Both the position numbers and the translations under genes were made by a program. A DNA stretch of 64,000 nt, from the NCBI RefSeq assembly GCF_028858725.1, contig NC_084765.1:11177501-11241500 (forward strand), in the 5' to 3' direction. Below, piece after piece: positions 27,401 to 37,345 of the stretch (position 1 is the stretch's first letter; each line of letters begins with the position of its first letter). The DNA is from Colius striatus (taxonomy: Eukaryota > Chordata > Aves > Coliiformes > Coliidae). Below the pieces are notes generated by a model that did not search any database, had not been told where the DNA came from, and worked only from the letters and a program-made list of their open reading frames with translations.

Positions 27401-30169
27401 TCTGAAGATTAGTATTTAGGTAAGAAAAACTCACCAGTGCACACTGGAAGAAGATAATATTAAAAATTACAGAGAGGACTGATTTGACTGTCTCTTTTCT
27501 CAGCAGCTCAGACCACATATAAAAGATATAAACCGTTAAAAGACATCTCATGAAATGCTTACTATACCAAGTCCTAGTTTTCCCTCCAAGCATTTGCTGA
27601 TTCTCCAGACTATGAAAGAGACCCAATTCACTCACCTTCATCCTTTTCCTCTAGGTGTATTAAATACAAAGCGTGATCAAACCCTTCAGAGTGGGGCCTC
27701 GGCTATATAACATGTTAATTTTTCTCACAGTAATTAATAACAATTACTTTTATTAACGTTTCAAAGATCACTTCTAGGTAGAGAAACCAGAAATGGTTCT
27801 CCTTAACAACGGATATGTCATACTTAAGACCTTCTATGCAACATGATGGCAGTATTTTACACTGGATTATCCCACTCAAAGTTCTGTTGTCAGTAAGTTT
27901 CCTTATTCAGGAGGGAAGAGTTCAGCAAGTTACAATATCACATGCTATTCTCAGAAAACAAATAGATTTTTGCTGGGTTTTTTTAACAGCAGTTTCACTA
28001 AATCGTTCATCATATTTCTCTAATGTCACAGATCTCTACTAACTTGTTTACCTCAAAGCCTCATCTCTCCATTTTATTATAGGGGTGCTACATCTTCCTC
28101 ATGGTAGTGTAGATAAGAAATACTTTATTGTGAAATACCTTCTTGGCACAACATAGCCCTAAATCAATCAGTCAGCAACTTGTTTTGCTGTCCTTCTCCT
28201 GTATCAATGTGGAGCTACTGCCACAATGTACACCTTTGCACCCCAGTAGGCCTATCAGTTTGACAGCACATTCATCACTTGCCACAACAACCCTACAAAA
28301 GAGTATTCTCTACCCTTTCTCATGTTTCCTGAAAGCTAATTCTTGGTGGCCACAGGAGAAGGCAGCAGCCTGATTTCAGATTTGTTTCTGCATTCCCAAA
28401 TCCCACAGTTGCCCCTTCCCTCAGGAGTCTTTGCATCACAGACAGACCTTCGCAGACTCGCAAAGACACTTTTTTTTCTTCCTTTGCCTCTCACAGATTG
28501 ACAGCATGAAACATCAAAACTGTTTAGGAAGATGTTTGACAGGTAAAGAGGGGAAAGGTTAATTTCCTCACTTCTTTTTATTTTTTTTTTAACTTTACTC
28601 CATCAAAGCAAGCTGTACAAACCCACCAGCGCCCTGCCTGCTTCTTTAACCATTTAATTCACCCCAGCACCTGTGCAACCACGCCAGCTTCTTCACCACC
28701 CAGCATGCCAACACCTCCTGGATGACTGCACAGAACACACAAGTCATGGCAGCGCATACAGTGTGACAGGAGAACAGGACTCCTTTAAAAAGTGGGATGG
28801 TAAAAAGTGCCTTTCTGCAGCCTACTTCAGGAAGTCCTGCAACACAGATAGTCACTTTCATGACACCACCTGTAAAAGACCAGGGACCTGAACACGTTTT
28901 CAGCTTCAGCTCGCTGCCAGGTCTGGCCTCTTGCCTGACTCCTGCCTCACGGTAACTTCTGTCTGAGTTGAGCTTTATCTCACAGACAGCAGATTGGCCC
29001 CAGCCACAAAAACGAGAAGGGGAAGAGGCTGCCGTTTGCAGCACATTGCGTGATGAAGACATTTATTACATAATGCTGAAAACAAGGTCCATTAGCGACT
29101 GATCATGCTTGGAACTACCACCCACAGCACGGTCACTCTCGCTCCTGCAGTTAATGCCACAAAGAGCACAAACTTCAGGTGATTGCTGCAGCCAGCACAA
29201 CTCTGGCACTCAGAACAAGGATCCACAGTGTCAAATGTCAACAGGTGTTGCGTTCGTACTCAAAATATTTATTTAGCCAGATTCCTGCTATTATTCCCAG
29301 GCCAAGGCAGTCCCGTAAAGCAGGGCCAAGATGAGATTAGATTCAGTACGCTGCCCAAGAGCTCTTTTAAGAGCAAAAACATTACTTCAGCATATAAGCT
29401 AAGGAAAGAATGGCACAGTTGGAGTCTCTTGACTAGTTCTCCTGTTTATATCCAAATAAGAGAGCTCTGTAGAACCTCATCCTCCCCTTGGCAAGCTATG
29501 AATTTCAGTTGGATGCAGCCAGTCCCTATAGATAGGACCTTGTGGCTACTCCACAAAAGATTTTGGTCAGAATGGGTACCAAGGACACGCGGTTGAAAGC
29601 AGACTAGGAGCACAGCAAGGGTTTGTGCACTGACATCTCGGGGATGACGAAGTGCTTGCCTGGGCAGAATGAAAATAAGCTGAGAGCTCCCTGAGACCAA
29701 GGAAAAGCCCGTGCAAGCTTCCTGCGGGACAGAGGCACTCAGGAGCCACAGTGACTGGCAATGCCATGCGACCAACGACAGCCTCAATGAAGAAAGTGCA
29801 ATTTATGGCCCCCAAGGGAGGTCTGAAAACAGGCAGTCGCGGCCCCTGGTTCAGCCCCGAGCATGACCGTTCAGGCCTCATGTCCCCCGGCACCCCGACT
29901 TCCACTGTGGAGGCGGCTGGCAGGGACCCCCAGGCCCATGTCACAGTCCTTCACACCTACGGCGACAGCCCCTCACATCCACATCGGGCCCCGGCCCCAC
30001 ACCGCGTTCCTGGGCTCGCCATCCCTGTCTCCCCGCTACCCACGGCCGGACCCCCCCCTCCAACTCTTGCCTTGAGCTGGGACTTGGAGACCTTCCCGCT
30101 GTGGTCGAGGTCGAGTGCGGTGAAGGCGTGCCAGATGGACTTCAGCAGCTCCTCTTTGAGGCCCACCAT
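1..30169 (-). CDS. SWAP70: SWAP70, switch-associated protein 70 (partial: coding exons 1-7)
   Basis: SWAP-70 is a PIP3-binding, Rac-interacting, F-actin-binding signalling protein of B cells, mast cells and migrating cells. Seven exons join in frame to about 360 codons; human SWAP-70 has 585 residues, so the C-terminal coiled-coil and actin-binding tail lie beyond the left edge. Visible parts: an N-terminal EF-hand-like loop (residues 20-31, [12 protein letters not shown], with Gln instead of Glu at loop position 12); a conserved helical region (34-214); a PH domain (about 214-302) starting [13 protein letters not shown] and ending KKKKQEWIQ; and the start of a Glu/Arg/Gln-rich coiled coil (about 315 onward). 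The paralogue DEF6 was considered, but the N-terminus and PH domain read as SWAP70. The start ATG (30167-30169) has G at -3 and +4 and sits in a CpG island. The next gene upstream is WEE1 on the same strand. Confidence 0.97.
483..664 (-). CDS. SWAP70: SWAP70 coding exon 7 (end of PH domain, start of coiled coil)
   Basis: Two bases completing Ala300 plus 60 codons, residues 301-360, from [20 protein letters not shown] to ETVRK. After the PPPHKEAR linker the sequence becomes a heptad-like Glu/Arg/Leu/Gln coiled coil. The acceptor is ttgcag, the donor gtggga. It is markedly GC-rich beside its AT-rich introns. Exon 8 is off the left edge. Confidence 0.95.
665..1895 (-). other. SWAP70 intron 6
   Basis: About 1.2 kb, gtgag...ttgcag. 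No repeat family or further exon recognised. Confidence 0.9.
1896..2004 (-). CDS. SWAP70: SWAP70 coding exon 6 (PH domain, second half)
   Basis: 36 codons plus one base, residues 264-299 and the first base of Ala300: [10 protein letters not shown], then [16 protein letters not shown], with the invariant PH Trp of the C-terminal helix. The acceptor is tctag, the donor gtgag, phase 1 exit. The reading frame is too short and too broken by splicing to show as a long ORF. Confidence 0.95.
2251..2397 (-). CDS. SWAP70: SWAP70 coding exon 5 (PH domain, first half)
   Basis: 49 codons, residues 215-263. It holds PH strands beta1-beta4: [20 protein letters not shown], then [19 protein letters not shown]. 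The basic beta1-beta2 loop (KKGHKRK) is where the family binds PIP3 phosphates. The acceptor is tatag, the donor gtaaaa, phase 0. Confidence 0.97.
2398..5606 (-). other. SWAP70 intron 4
   Basis: About 3.2 kb of unique-looking AT-rich sequence between the exon 4 donor and the exon 5 acceptor. Short A-rich runs are present (for example an acaaaacaaac tract near 3600). No mobile element is recognised. Confidence 0.9.
5607..5834 (-). CDS. SWAP70: SWAP70 coding exon 4
   Basis: 76 codons, residues 139-214, starting [13 protein letters not shown] and ending ILDVLKQ, just before the PH domain. It contains the highly conserved [20 protein letters not shown] region. The acceptor is tacag, the donor gtaaga, phase 0 at both ends. 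Confidence 0.97.
10941..11033 (-). mobile_element. CR1 LINE, 3' terminal segment (minus orientation)
   Basis: Starts with two copies of the atcatagaat tail and continues GGTAGGGGTTGGAAAGGACC to AGATCAGGT. It aligns base for base with the 3' ends of the minus-strand CR1 copies at 32303 and 36406. It stops abruptly at about 11033, where CR1 ORF2 sequence begins in the opposite orientation. Confidence 0.9.
11034..11993 (+). mobile_element. CR1 LINE, inverted ORF2 (reverse transcriptase) segment
   Basis: Reads on the plus strand as the CR1 reverse transcriptase region: an NYRPLSLTS-like start near 11040, then [23 protein letters not shown] and an FPDDTKLGG version of the catalytic YADD box (11517-11543), followed by the thumb and C-terminal region to about 11990. 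Frameshifts near 11190 and 11570 and stop codons mark it as dead. It is joined head to head with the 3' tail at 10941-11033, which suggests one insertion with a 5' inversion. Confidence 0.9.
16016..16189 (-). CDS. SWAP70: SWAP70 coding exon 3
   Basis: 58 codons, residues 81-138, starting [10 protein letters not shown] and ending PLIIVPEE, with the conserved MCWTLC and [10 protein letters not shown] segments. The acceptor is ttttag, the donor gtaag, phase 0 at both ends. Confidence 0.97.
16396..16810 (+). mobile_element. CR1 LINE 3' fragment
   Basis: Plus-strand, 5'-truncated CR1. It begins at the GGTCTAGAGAACAGGTCATA motif, continues through the ORF2 C-terminal and 3'UTR region (GAAGAACTTTTTCACTGAGG), and ends in the diagnostic tail AATGATTCTATGATTCT. 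It lies in SWAP70 intron 2, antisense to the gene. Confidence 0.9.
17785..17820. repeat. Pyrimidine-rich tract (TTCT/TTTC)n
   Basis: Imperfect TTTCTTCTTCTTTC-type simple repeat in SWAP70 intron 2. Confidence 0.7.
21010..21047. repeat. TG/TA alternating simple repeat
   Basis: Alternating purine-pyrimidine run (tacgtgtgtatatatatg, then tatgcatatatat) in SWAP70 intron 2. Confidence 0.75.
21312..21351. repeat. Short tandem TTACTGAA(A)n repeat
   Basis: Three copies of TTACTGAA separated by A-runs of different length. A minor local duplication in SWAP70 intron 2. Confidence 0.6.
21966..22106 (-). CDS. SWAP70: SWAP70 coding exon 2
   Basis: 47 codons, residues 34-80, starting [10 protein letters not shown] and ending NKFILEK. 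The acceptor is cttag, the donor gtaag, phase 0 at both ends. It includes the acidic [10 protein letters not shown] stretch typical of the SWAP70/DEF6 N-terminus. Confidence 0.97.
22107..30070 (-). other. SWAP70 intron 1
   Basis: About 8.0 kb. It begins GCAAGA (30070-30065) and ends cttag at 22107, so it looks like a GC-AG intron. The first few hundred bases belong to the CpG island. The rest is unremarkable, AT-rich and without recognised transposons. Confidence 0.85.
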
Positions 30170-30480
30170 GGCCGGCCCGCCGGCTCCCGCTGCCCCGCTC
30201 CCGCCGCCGCTCTGCCTTCGCTTCGCCTCGCCTCGCCCGGCCCGGCGCGGCCCGGCCGCCACCGCCCCCGCACCGCCCCGGGGGCGGGTGCCCGGCCCCG
30301 CCCGCCCGCCGCGCACCGCCCGCCCGTGAGGCGCGGGCACGGCGGGGTGGGCCGCCAGGCGCCGGGCACAGGGGCTGCCGCGGGGCCCCTCAGCCCCAGG
30401 CACCGCGGAAAGCAACGCGCGGGGACAGCGGCCTACAGCGGAGCGAATGAACTGCGAGCCAGAGAACGGCGAGAGGGCTA
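29880..30480 (-). promoter_or_regulatory. SWAP70 CpG-island promoter
   Basis: An abrupt GC- and CpG-rich block around exon 1 with many CCGCCC/GGGCGG (Sp-type) motifs, for example around 30265-30325, and no TATA box. This is the usual form of a broad TSS region. The exact start site cannot be read from the sequence. Confidence 0.8.
30071..30169 (-). CDS. SWAP70: SWAP70 coding exon 1
   Basis: 33 codons, residues 1-33, from [10 protein letters not shown] to KSQLK, carrying the EF-hand-like loop. It ends in phase 0 at AAG. The intron that follows begins GCAAGA, not GT, so this appears to be a GC-AG intron (see findings). Confidence 0.95.
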
Positions 30481-31240
30481 AACAAAGCCACACTTCACCG
30501 CAGCGGTACGGGATAGCATTGGCAAGGGAGAAGAGGCAGGGTTACGGGGGTTTGGGGATGTTTAGAGGCGTTTGGTTATACTCGGTGTGAGCTGTGTGTG
30601 TCTTAAGTACTCTTAAACGTTCTAGATTCAGATTGGAGAAGGGTGAGAGCAACTGCTGTGTGAGGACTTGAGATGGTCTCCACACTGCCTGGCTTTCGGG
30701 CAGATTTCTTCATGGTAGGTCTCAACTAAGAATATGAATATAGCTGCCTCTAAGCCAGAAATGGCAAGAAGGTAGTGCTGCAATATACATTGCTTTGAAT
30801 ACTGCATCTGAGAACTTGATTGTGAGCTGTGTACTGTGAAATAAGTGTTCATTAAAGTGCCAAATTTCAGACACCTAACAAACATGGAAAATTTGTCTTT
30901 TTGTCCAGTTTTAGTCTTCCTTCAGCTGCACTGTCAGAACAAAAATAGCATTCTGAAAGTGCAGCTATCGGGCAGGTACAGCAAGATGTATCTTTTGCAC
31001 CAGGTGAGGGTTGTTCATTATGATCCCCATAAGAAAGGCACCCCAAGTACCACCTAAATGCCACTTATTGGAGCCAACACTATAACGGAGAGGACAGCAC
31101 AAATCATCTGGTATTACTCCATGTGCTGGGAGCCCTGAGTTGCGTAGCATCAAGGTGTGGCACATCACACAGATCCTGACCATGTAAAAGTTACACCGTT
31201 TTGGTCATTCAAGCTATTATAGAATTTTCTTACAAGGCGT
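30481..31240. other. SWAP70 upstream flank, no recognised content
   Basis: About 760 bp between the CpG island and the solo LTR. No exon, repeat family or RNA gene is recognised. Confidence 0.6.
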
Positions 31241-31811
31241 TGTGGTTTAACCCCATCCGGTAACTTAAGCCCCATACAGCCCTTCACTTAGTCCCCTGCA
31301 CTGAGATAGGGGAGACAATCAGAAGGGTAAAAGTGAGAAAACTGTGGATCAAGATTAAAACAGGTAAAGCAAAAGCCACACAAACAAAGCAAAACAAATA
31401 ATTCATTCACCACCTCCCATGGGCAGGCAGGTGCTCAGCCATCCCCTGGAAAGCCAGGCTCCATCACGTGTAACGGGTACTTGGGAAGACAAACACCATC
31501 ATTTCCAACATCCTCTTCTTCTTTCTTCTTCCCCCAGCTTTATATGCTGACCATGACACCATGCAGTCTGGGATACCCCTGGGATAAGTTGGGGTCAGCT
31601 GTCCTGGCTGTGTCCCTCCACAACTTGTGCACCCCCAGCCTCCTCACTGGTGGGGTTGGGTGAGGAGCAGAAAAGAACATGACTCTATGTAAGCCCTGCT
31701 CAGCAGTAATGAAAATATCCCTGTGTTACCAACACTGTTCACAGCACAAATCCAAAATATAGCCCCATACCTATGAAGAAAATAAACTCTATCCCAGCCC
31801 AAACCAGCACA
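31241..31811 (-). mobile_element. Solo LTR of an avian endogenous retrovirus (ERVL-like)
   Basis: About 570 bp bounded by TG...CA (plus-strand left end TGTGGTTTAACCCC, right end AACCAGCACA). The interior resembles a class of LTRs common in bird genomes: a CCAGC...GGTAAC start, a GTCAGCTGTCCTGGCTGTG block (31595-31613) and an AACTCTATCCCAGCCCAAAC end. The minus orientation is inferred from that resemblance. No gag, pol or env remnant adjoins either side, and no clear target-site duplication is seen, so it is probably an old recombined solo LTR. Family name from memory, not from a database search. Confidence 0.7.
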
Positions 31812-32302
31812 TAAGGAAACAACTCTATACATCATTTCTATTGCCAAACAGAAAATGTTAACAAGAGAACCTCTTGCTGCATTTTCAGATAAAGAGCAGG
31901 CCACACAGGGAGTACAGTCACAGGCACCATGCAGGAGATGCCCACAGGCTCCTCTGATACAATCAGACAGATAAATTTATGCCCCAGCCACAGGACACAC
32001 ATGGCCCCACATGGAAGTGGTGGCCAGGCTGGATGTGCAGCACATGCCAAATAGGCACAGCCCTAACTTACGTGGATCACTCATCCTCAATGCACAGTGG
32101 TCTTCTGGTCAGGATCACAAGAGATGAGCAGACAGCAAATTTTGCAGAAGGAAGCACTTTTAATTCTTGTACTTGATAACTCATGAAATGAGTTTTCTCT
32201 CTGCAGGAAATTAGAGACTAGAAATATCCACCGATTTCCAGTGATTTTTATTCTTTAGTGTCTTCTCTCTTACAGCAAGTTACAAACACTCTTGTGATGC
32301 AG
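31812..32302. other. Intergenic, no recognised content
   Basis: About 490 bp between the solo LTR and a CR1 copy. No coding or repeat identity is seen. Confidence 0.5.
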
Positions 32303-32788
32303 AGAATCATAGAATGGTAGGGGTTGGAAGGGACCTTTAGACATCATCTAGTCCAACCCCCTGCAGAAGCAGGTCACCTAGATCAGGTCGCATAGGAAAG
32401 TGTCCCGGTGGGTATTGAAGACCTCCAAGGAAGGAGACTCCTGCAGTTCCTGCAGCCTTTCCTTGTAAGGAAGATGCTTCAGTCCCCTGATCATCTTGGT
32501 GGCCCTGCGCTGGACTCTGTCCAGTACTTCCCTGTCCCTCTTGAGCTGAGGAGCCCAGAACTGGACACAGGACTCCAGATAAGGCCTCACCAGGGCAGAG
32601 TAGAGAGGGAGCAGAACCTCCCTTGACCTGCTGGCCACACTCTTCTTGATGCATCCCAGGATGCCATTGGCCTTGGCCACGAGGGCACATTGCTGGCTCA
32701 TGGTTAGTTTATTATCAACTAGGATTCCCAAGTCTCTCTGCAGAGCTGCTCTCCAGCAGGTCAATCCCCAGCCTGTACTGGTGCATAG
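32303..32788 (-). mobile_element. CR1 LINE 3' fragment, internally deleted
   Basis: Starts AGAATCATAGAATGGTAGGG and matches the copy at 36406 through GGAAGGAGACTCC. It then jumps to the region just upstream of CTGATCATCTTGGTGGCCCTG, losing roughly 220-260 bp present in the other copy, and continues into ORF2 C-terminal sequence to about 32788. Confidence 0.9.
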
Positions 32789-35700
32789 TAACTCAGCAGC
32801 ACACTAGAGAAACACAACCTATCTATCTTATTGACCAGGCATATCCTAACAGCCTTCCCCCTCTGCCATAGTTCTTAGCTTTTTTTCTGCATAGGTTATT
32901 CAGGACTTTCAAATCCCCAAACAATTATTTATGCTCTTTCCTCAAGACGGATGGTATGAACCATACAATTAACATCAACAATTAATTGGATTCAGTTTCT
33001 TAATGGCCTTGATTTGCTAACATTATAGCCATTATTACCAGAAATAGCTATCATCTTGGAATACATTAGCACTTTTCCAGTTTGACCACAGCTATTCCAC
33101 TTAATGAGGAAGAAGGCAACTCCTGTATATGCAGATATGCAGATGACCTAACAAACTATTTTGTTTGGCATCTGAACAACCACAAGGTCATCAGTAATAC
33201 AGAAAACACAAAGTGCATTGAAAAAAGTGAAGTTCTGTGAAATGTCACTGAGGGAAAGCAATTAAGACAGTTCACATATGAATCTCTTCATGGCAGGGAC
33301 TTAATTTCTGTTTTGAAGAGAGTTCAGTGATTTCTGGCCACTCATAAAAACCACACAGTAGAAAAATGAAACAAAATGCCTCATGGAGTAGTTGTAAAAA
33401 AACCCCACCTGTGTGCTTCTCTCAGTTCTTTTTGCTGACTTCTGTTATTCCTGATTTAAATGACATGCTAATATCCTTTGCCAGAATAGGACTTCTTTTC
33501 CATTGAGAATATAAATAGCTCCAAATCAATAGGTTAACAGCCATGTCTAAATGTTTCATTAAAATGAGTAGTTAACATAGGCTTCAGCTGCTCCAGCTTT
33601 TGGTAACTTAATAAAAAAAGATACTTCCAAGTTATGCACAGAACTAGTACATAACTTTATAGAAGCATAGTTTATATAAATAGCTGAAATAGTTTTTATA
33701 GGATGAACGAATTGAGCAAAACCAGTTAAACTGAAGTTCATATGCAGACATGAAGTTGCTGTTGAACAAAACCTTTGTTTTCTATGCTCACCCAAAATAA
33801 CTTTAACAAAAGTTACAGGACTAATTGCACCCACACCCTAAGCATGAGTTATTTAAAGCAACTCTTCTGTTTTAATGTACTAGTCTGAGTCTTTGCTTAT
33901 CAAAGACTTTACATTATACCCTTTGATGATAAGACTGACATATAACTCATAGAATATTAACTAACAACTATCACATTTAACCATGAAGCCCTTGATACAT
34001 AAACTCTGAATCGCCTGCATGGTAAACAAGTAAGTTCTGACACAACTGAACATACTTCTGCTTTCCTGAAAGTCGCCTGAGACCTCAGCAACTTTATTTT
34101 AAATCTGTGCTTATTCTAATCTTGTTTGCCTACCACAGTTAAAAACACAACTGAAGGGTGGTGAGCAGATCAGGGAGGGACAACTGGCTCACAGCCTCTT
34201 AGAGTGACTCATGCTTTCAGGAAGAAACTTTAGTTAGACCTTGCTGAGGCTTAACTTTAAGAGGTCAATCACTTCTCTCTCCCTCCTCCCCGCACAAGAT
34301 GAATTACTCCTTGTTAGGCATTTATGCACACTGAACAGTTACTAATTTTGTTTTGTGCCCCTGAGTCAGTAAAAATGCCATCAAGGAAAGAACTCAGACA
34401 CATCAACAGCTCACAGTTTTCTGGTCATTGTTAGCCTAGAGAAAATCTTCCTGAACTGCGGAAAGACAAGTTATTTTCAGTCTCCATAAGAAAATGAATT
34501 AAAACAAACAGAAATTGAAGACCATTAAGCCAACTTTGTAGCAAACCATGTTTTCAGTATCCACCATTTCACAGCAATGTTTCAGGAGAAAATAAAAACT
34601 AAAGCAAACGTTCATGATTGATGCGTTACAGTTTCTGAACAGACTAGTTTCACTCACCATAAACCATCTCAAGGAAGCATTGAGGGACCATGTAGAAAAC
34701 AGTAAGTATATTACACTGTGTGTGTGTGTGTGTATATATATACACACACAGAGTAAGTATATATTACACTGTAATCCAGTCCTCAAGCCATTTGAGGAAT
34801 AAGGCTTTTCTATTATTTTAAAATGCTTTTCAATTAATAGAAAAGTTTTAAGTTTTACCTCTGGCCTTACACATGTGCCTTAAATTCTCAGTGAAACTGC
34901 GTAGAAAAGAAGCACAACAATTATTTTAGGTGGAACAGGAAGTAGCATTAGATGCTGAATCAGAATGGCAGCTCAGTCTCTCCTACAAAAATAAACATTT
35001 CCATTCACTTGTAAGACTTCTAGAGCAATCTTTGAAGTGATTCCAGTAAAGCACACCTACTTTACTATAGTTTTCTGCTAAACATATGCTCAATGCATGC
35101 ATTTATATTCAAACTTCACAAAAGAAATGTAAAAGGTAAACCACAGAGCATTAAGTTACTGTTCAGTTCCTCCCTGGTAACACACATCTCACTGCACTTG
35201 TAGCTGATAAGGTATTTCTCACCGAGTTACAGAACTCACTGTAGAACAGAATACCACAGACACTTTACTTGCAGAAAGAAAGATGAAATTAAATCCCAGG
35301 TCTGTACTGCAGTAACCATCTGCAGTAACTCATGTTTTAGCATGGAAACTGGAGAGAGACATGGTCAACAGAAAAGGCCATTTAAGCAGAGTTAGTGTAG
35401 AAGACCGTCAATCAATATTGACTCGGTGTCTACAAGACCAAAAGGAGATTAAAATCCCATTTGCTAAGGCATGGAACAAATACATGGGGAGATTCTATGC
35501 TAAACAACAGTCAAGTAGCTGAGAGTAAAAAGAGACAAGAGGAAACCTCAAGAGTAGTGGTTGGTGACACTACTGAGGGTTGGGAGCAGAAGGTATTTTT
35601 CCTGCCCCACTGTCCCTATCCTGCAGAAGACCTTGCCTGAACGCTTTCATTAGTCATGTGTTCTGTTGTGACAATTAATAGATGAACATCTCCATCAGAA

Positions 35701-36405
35701 TGAAGGCTGAACGTTCAGAATCTTCTGTACATAAATGGTAATTCAGTTAGAGCAGCAGTTCTTATGTCCATCAGCCCACCTATATGGCAGTAACCTTAGG
35801 TGTATTTAGAAGATCATTAATTATAATTAGACCAGTTATTTTGTTTTCATCTTGAGTCAGAAATCCGTTTGATATTGCATATTAGAAGTGAGTCAAATGA
35901 CTGGCAAAACAAAGACTTTTAAAAACAATTCTTCAGATTTTTCAAGACTATCCAGAATCTGAAATACTTTTTAAGCTCAGATCCCTGAGCAACATGTTAA
36001 CAGTAATAAATTGCTTCCTGTTTAATTAGGCACAGCAGTATTCTTTCCTCAGGGTACCTCCCTTTCCCCTACCCCAATCCCATTATTCTTTGGGAAGATA
36101 GCATCTTAATCCAATTTCAACTATTTAAACAGAAGTGAGACCTTAATTTCCTATGTGCTGTCCCACTCCGTTGCTGCTTCTTCCTGCTTTCTGCGGTGTT
36201 TCTTGAGAGGAGCACCCGTGTGTCAGCTCGGCAGTCTCCAAATGGGGGAGCTCACAGCTCTCTCAGATGGTTTACACAGTTTGCTGAAAGCAAGTACGAT
36301 CCAGGAAGGGAACAGTCCTGCTTTTGACTCTTGCTGGCCATGGCTTTAGTCCAGAGTCCTCATGCACAACTATAGCAGTGATATTCATAGGTAGCACACA
36401 TGCAC
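32789..36405. other. Intergenic, SWAP70-WEE1
   Basis: About 3.6 kb, AT-rich. It contains the palindromic microsatellite at 34701-34771. No exon or transposon is recognised otherwise. Confidence 0.7.
34701..34771. repeat. (TG)n(TA)n(CA)n palindromic microsatellite with duplicated flanks
   Basis: A TG run leads into a perfect 26-bp palindrome, TGTGTGTG-(TA)5-CACACACA (34725-34750). It lies between near-identical direct repeats, AGTAAGTATATTACACTG (34701-34718) and AGTAAGTATATATTACACTG (34752-34771). Confidence 0.9.
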
Positions 36406-37051
36406 AGAATCATAGAATCATAGAATGGTAGGGGTTGGAAGGGACCTTTAGACATCATCTAGTCCAACCCCCCTGCAGAAGCAGGTTCACCTAGATCAGG
36501 TCACATAGGAACATGTCCAGGTGGGTCTTGAAGACCTCCAAGGAAGGAGACTCCACAACCCTTCTGGGCAGCCTGTGCCAGGGCTCCCTCACCTGAACAG
36601 TGAAATAGTTTTTTCTATGTTTAAGTGGAACTTTTTGTGTTCCAGCTTCATCCCATCACCCCTTGTTCTGTTGCTAGCTACTATAGAAAAAAAGGATGTC
36701 CCAACCTCCTGACACCCACCCTTTAGATATTTATAAATGTTAATAAGATCACCCCTCAATCTCCTCTTCTCCAGACTAAACAGCCCCAGTTCCCACAGTC
36801 TTTCCTCATATGAAAGATGTTCTATATCCCTGATCATCTTGGTGGCCCTGCACTGGACTCTCTCCAGCAGTTCCCTGTCCCTCTTGAGCTGAGGAGCCCA
36901 GAACTGGACACAGGACTCCAGATGAGGCCTCACCAGGGCAGAGTAGAGAGGGAGCAGAACCTCCCTTGACCTGCTGGCCACACTCTTCTTGATGCATCCC
37001 AGGATGCCATTGGCCTTCTTGGCCACGAGGGCACATTGCTGGCTCATATTT
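36406..37051 (-). mobile_element. CR1 LINE 3' fragment
   Basis: Full 3' terminal portion with a doubled agaatcat tail, the 3'UTR, and the ORF2 C-terminus read on the minus strand, with coding similarity over about 150 codons (36589-37047). It closely matches the copies at 32303 and 10941, so they belong to the same young subfamily. Confidence 0.92.
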
Positions 37052-37234
37052 AGAATGGTCTGGGTTGGAAGGGAGCTTAAAGATTATCTTCTGTAATCCC
37101 TTTGCCATGGGCAGGGACACCTTCTACTATGGCCTGGCCTCAAACACTGTGAGGGATGGGGCAGCCACAGCCTCTGGCCAACCTGTGCCAATGCCTCAGC
37201 ACCCTCACAGAGAACTTCTTCCTAATATCAATCG
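37052..37234 (-). mobile_element. Older CR1 LINE 3' fragment (different subfamily)
   Basis: Begins AGAATGGTCTGGGTTGGAAG and continues through CCATGGGCAGGGACACCTTC to GAACTTCTTCCTAATATC, a diverged CR1 3' end unlike its neighbour. The young CR1 at 36406 abuts its 3' end directly. Confidence 0.85.
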
Positions 37235-37345
37235 AAACTTACAAGTTATATACTGAATCGCATGTATGGTAAAATCACAAGGATGCATCTTCCAAGCCTA
37301 CAGAATCAAGGGAGTGGGTGCACGTGAAAAAAATAAAAGCCCAGC

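Noticed and set aside
29751-30329. 192-codon plus-strand ORF over SWAP70 exon 1
   Set aside because: Pro/Ala/Arg-rich reading of a CpG island where stop codons are rare; it is the antisense shadow of the promoter and exon 1.
36589-37047. 152-codon minus-strand ORF
   Set aside because: It is the CR1 ORF2 C-terminus plus 3' region, not a host gene.
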